In this document: piece after piece, positions 12,889 to 13,656 of the stretch | Layout: every line of letters begins with the position of its first letter | Position numbering within the stretch: position 1 is the stretch's first letter | NCBI GenBank assembly: GCA_910588885.1 | Contig: CAJUSQ010000082.1 | Span: 1-13,656 of the forward strand | Source of the DNA: an uncultured Lachnospiraceae bacterium | Lineage (GTDB): Bacteria > Bacillota > Clostridia > Lachnospirales > Lachnospiraceae | DNA length: 13,656 nt | Reading direction: 5' to 3' | Program-made: the position numbers and the translations under genes | The notes under the pieces: model-generated | Told to the model about the DNA's origin: nothing | The model's input: only the letters and a program-made list of their open reading frames with translations | Database searches by the model: none

Positions 12889-13656
12889 ATGGAAGTACCG
12901 GTATATTTGTTCACGGGCTTTATGGACAGCGGAAAAACCAGTCTGATCCGTCAGACCTTGGTGGAAAACGACTTTGGAGAAGGGGCGAAGACTCTGCTCA
13001 TTGCCTGTGAGGACGGGGAAGAGGAGTATGACAAAGAGGCCCTTGGGAAAGTGAACACCGAACTGGTGTTTATAGAGCAGGAAGAAGCATTTACTGAGGA
13101 AGCATTACAGGAGCTGGACATCCAATATTGCCCGAGCCAGGTATTTTTGGAATACAACGGGACCTGGGAGCTGGGGACCTTTCTGGATATGGAGCTACCC
13201 AAAAACTGGGTGCTGGTGCAGTCCCTGGCCACAGTGGATGCCACCACCTTTGATAATTATTTAACAAATATGCGCACCATGATCATGGAACAGCTTTTTG
13301 CGGCGGATGTGGTAATCTTAAACCGCAGCGGGGACGATACCCCCAAAGGGAAGTTCCGCCGGGCGATTAAGGCCCGGAACCGGAAAGCCCAGATTGTCTA
13401 TGAGCGGGCGGACGGAACCGTGGATGACAATGATTTTGAAGAGCTGCCCTACGATTTGGATGCGGACGTGATAGAGATTACGGATATGGATTACGGCATT
13501 TTTTATCTGGATGCCCTGGATAATCCCAGAAAATACGAGGGGAAAAAGGTGCGCTTCCTGGCTCTTGTATACCGTCCGGAGCACAAGCTGAAAAAGGGCG
13601 TGTTCATTCCCGGCAGATTTGCCATGACCTGCTGTGCGGATGATATCAGCTTTATC
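12889..13656 (+). CDS. CobW-like GTPase fused to a TIGR03943/YcgQ-like C-terminus (3' end beyond window)
   Basis: The visible 256 residues are open to the window edge. The N-terminal half is a CobW-like P-loop domain with Walker A GFMDSGKTS (10-18), a strand-plus-acidic block IACEDGEEEYD (38-48), VFLEYNG (85-91) where CobW proteins have IEPSG, and VVILNRSGDD (141-150) where NKxD is expected. The CxCC metal motif is absent. The last part, from about residue 215, changes character: GKKVRFLALVYR and RFAMTCCADD (243-252) resemble the TIGR03943/YcgQ family, whose members carry a CC pair and in Bacillus sit beside a permease gene. AAGGA near 12877-12881 is the ribosome site. Coming 112 nt after the His-rich CobW gene, it probably works with it in metal handling. 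A TIGR03943 or permease gene downstream would support this; that part is outside the window. Confidence 0.82.
   Translation, partial: MEVPVYLFTGFMDSGKTSLIRQTLVENDFGEGAKTLLIACEDGEEEYDKEALGKVNTELVFIEQEEAFTEEALQELDIQYCPSQVFLEYNGTWELGTFLDMELPKNWVLVQSLATVDATTFDNYLTNMRTMIMEQLFAADVVILNRSGDDTPKGKFRRAIKARNRKAQIVYERADGTVDDNDFEELPYDLDADVIEITDMDYGIFYLDALDNPRKYEGKKVRFLALVYRPEHKLKKGVFIPGRFAMTCCADDISFI

Overview
The window looks like chromosomal DNA from a Gram-positive anaerobe of the Clostridia, most likely Lachnospiraceae. This is judged from the protein families present (MBOAT/DHHW pair with a small lipoprotein, LUD protein, DUF2156 protein, CobW proteins), from strong AGGAGG-type ribosome sites including TTG starts, and from a moderately high G+C content estimated by eye. 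I see no phage, insertion sequence, CRISPR, tRNA or rRNA. Nine protein genes fill nearly all of it; the last runs off the right end.

Layout. (1) Positions 48-2818, plus strand: a DapF-family gene, a probable terminator, a promoter, then argS. The DapF-like protein keeps the fold motifs but has serine at both catalytic cysteine positions. (2) Positions 2821-5935, minus strand: a three-gene operon reading lipoprotein, MBOAT O-acyltransferase, DHHW/AlgX-like SGNH protein. It resembles a cell-surface polymer O-acetylation machine and converges on argS with only 2 nt between the stop codons. (3) Positions 6148-8226, plus: a YyaL/SSP411-type thioredoxin-domain protein with a TTG start. (4) Positions 8254-8892, minus: an orphan LUD (LutC-like) protein. 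A 16-bp perfect palindrome resembling a Gram-positive LexA box lies between the two convergent stop codons. (5) Positions 8991-13656, plus: a tightly spaced run of an ABC exporter half-transporter, a DUF2156 protein, a CobW GTPase with a 71-residue His/Cys-rich insert, and a second CobW-like protein whose C-terminus resembles the TIGR03943/YcgQ family. The LUD gene and this run are fired from two face-to-face extended -10 promoters that overlap.

How the genes may work together. The minus-strand operon is best read as one export/transfer system: MBOAT moves acyl groups across the membrane, the DHHW protein places them on a surface polymer, and the lipoprotein is an accessory of unknown role. 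The last two plus-strand genes suggest metal (probably zinc) handling, but no Zur box or metal transporter is visible here. The rest are housekeeping or orphan genes.

The points most worth a second look are the Cys-to-Ser DapF, the lipoprotein as third partner of the acylation pair, the CobW/TIGR03943-like fusion, the noncanonical G4 motifs in both CobW proteins, and the LexA-like palindrome.
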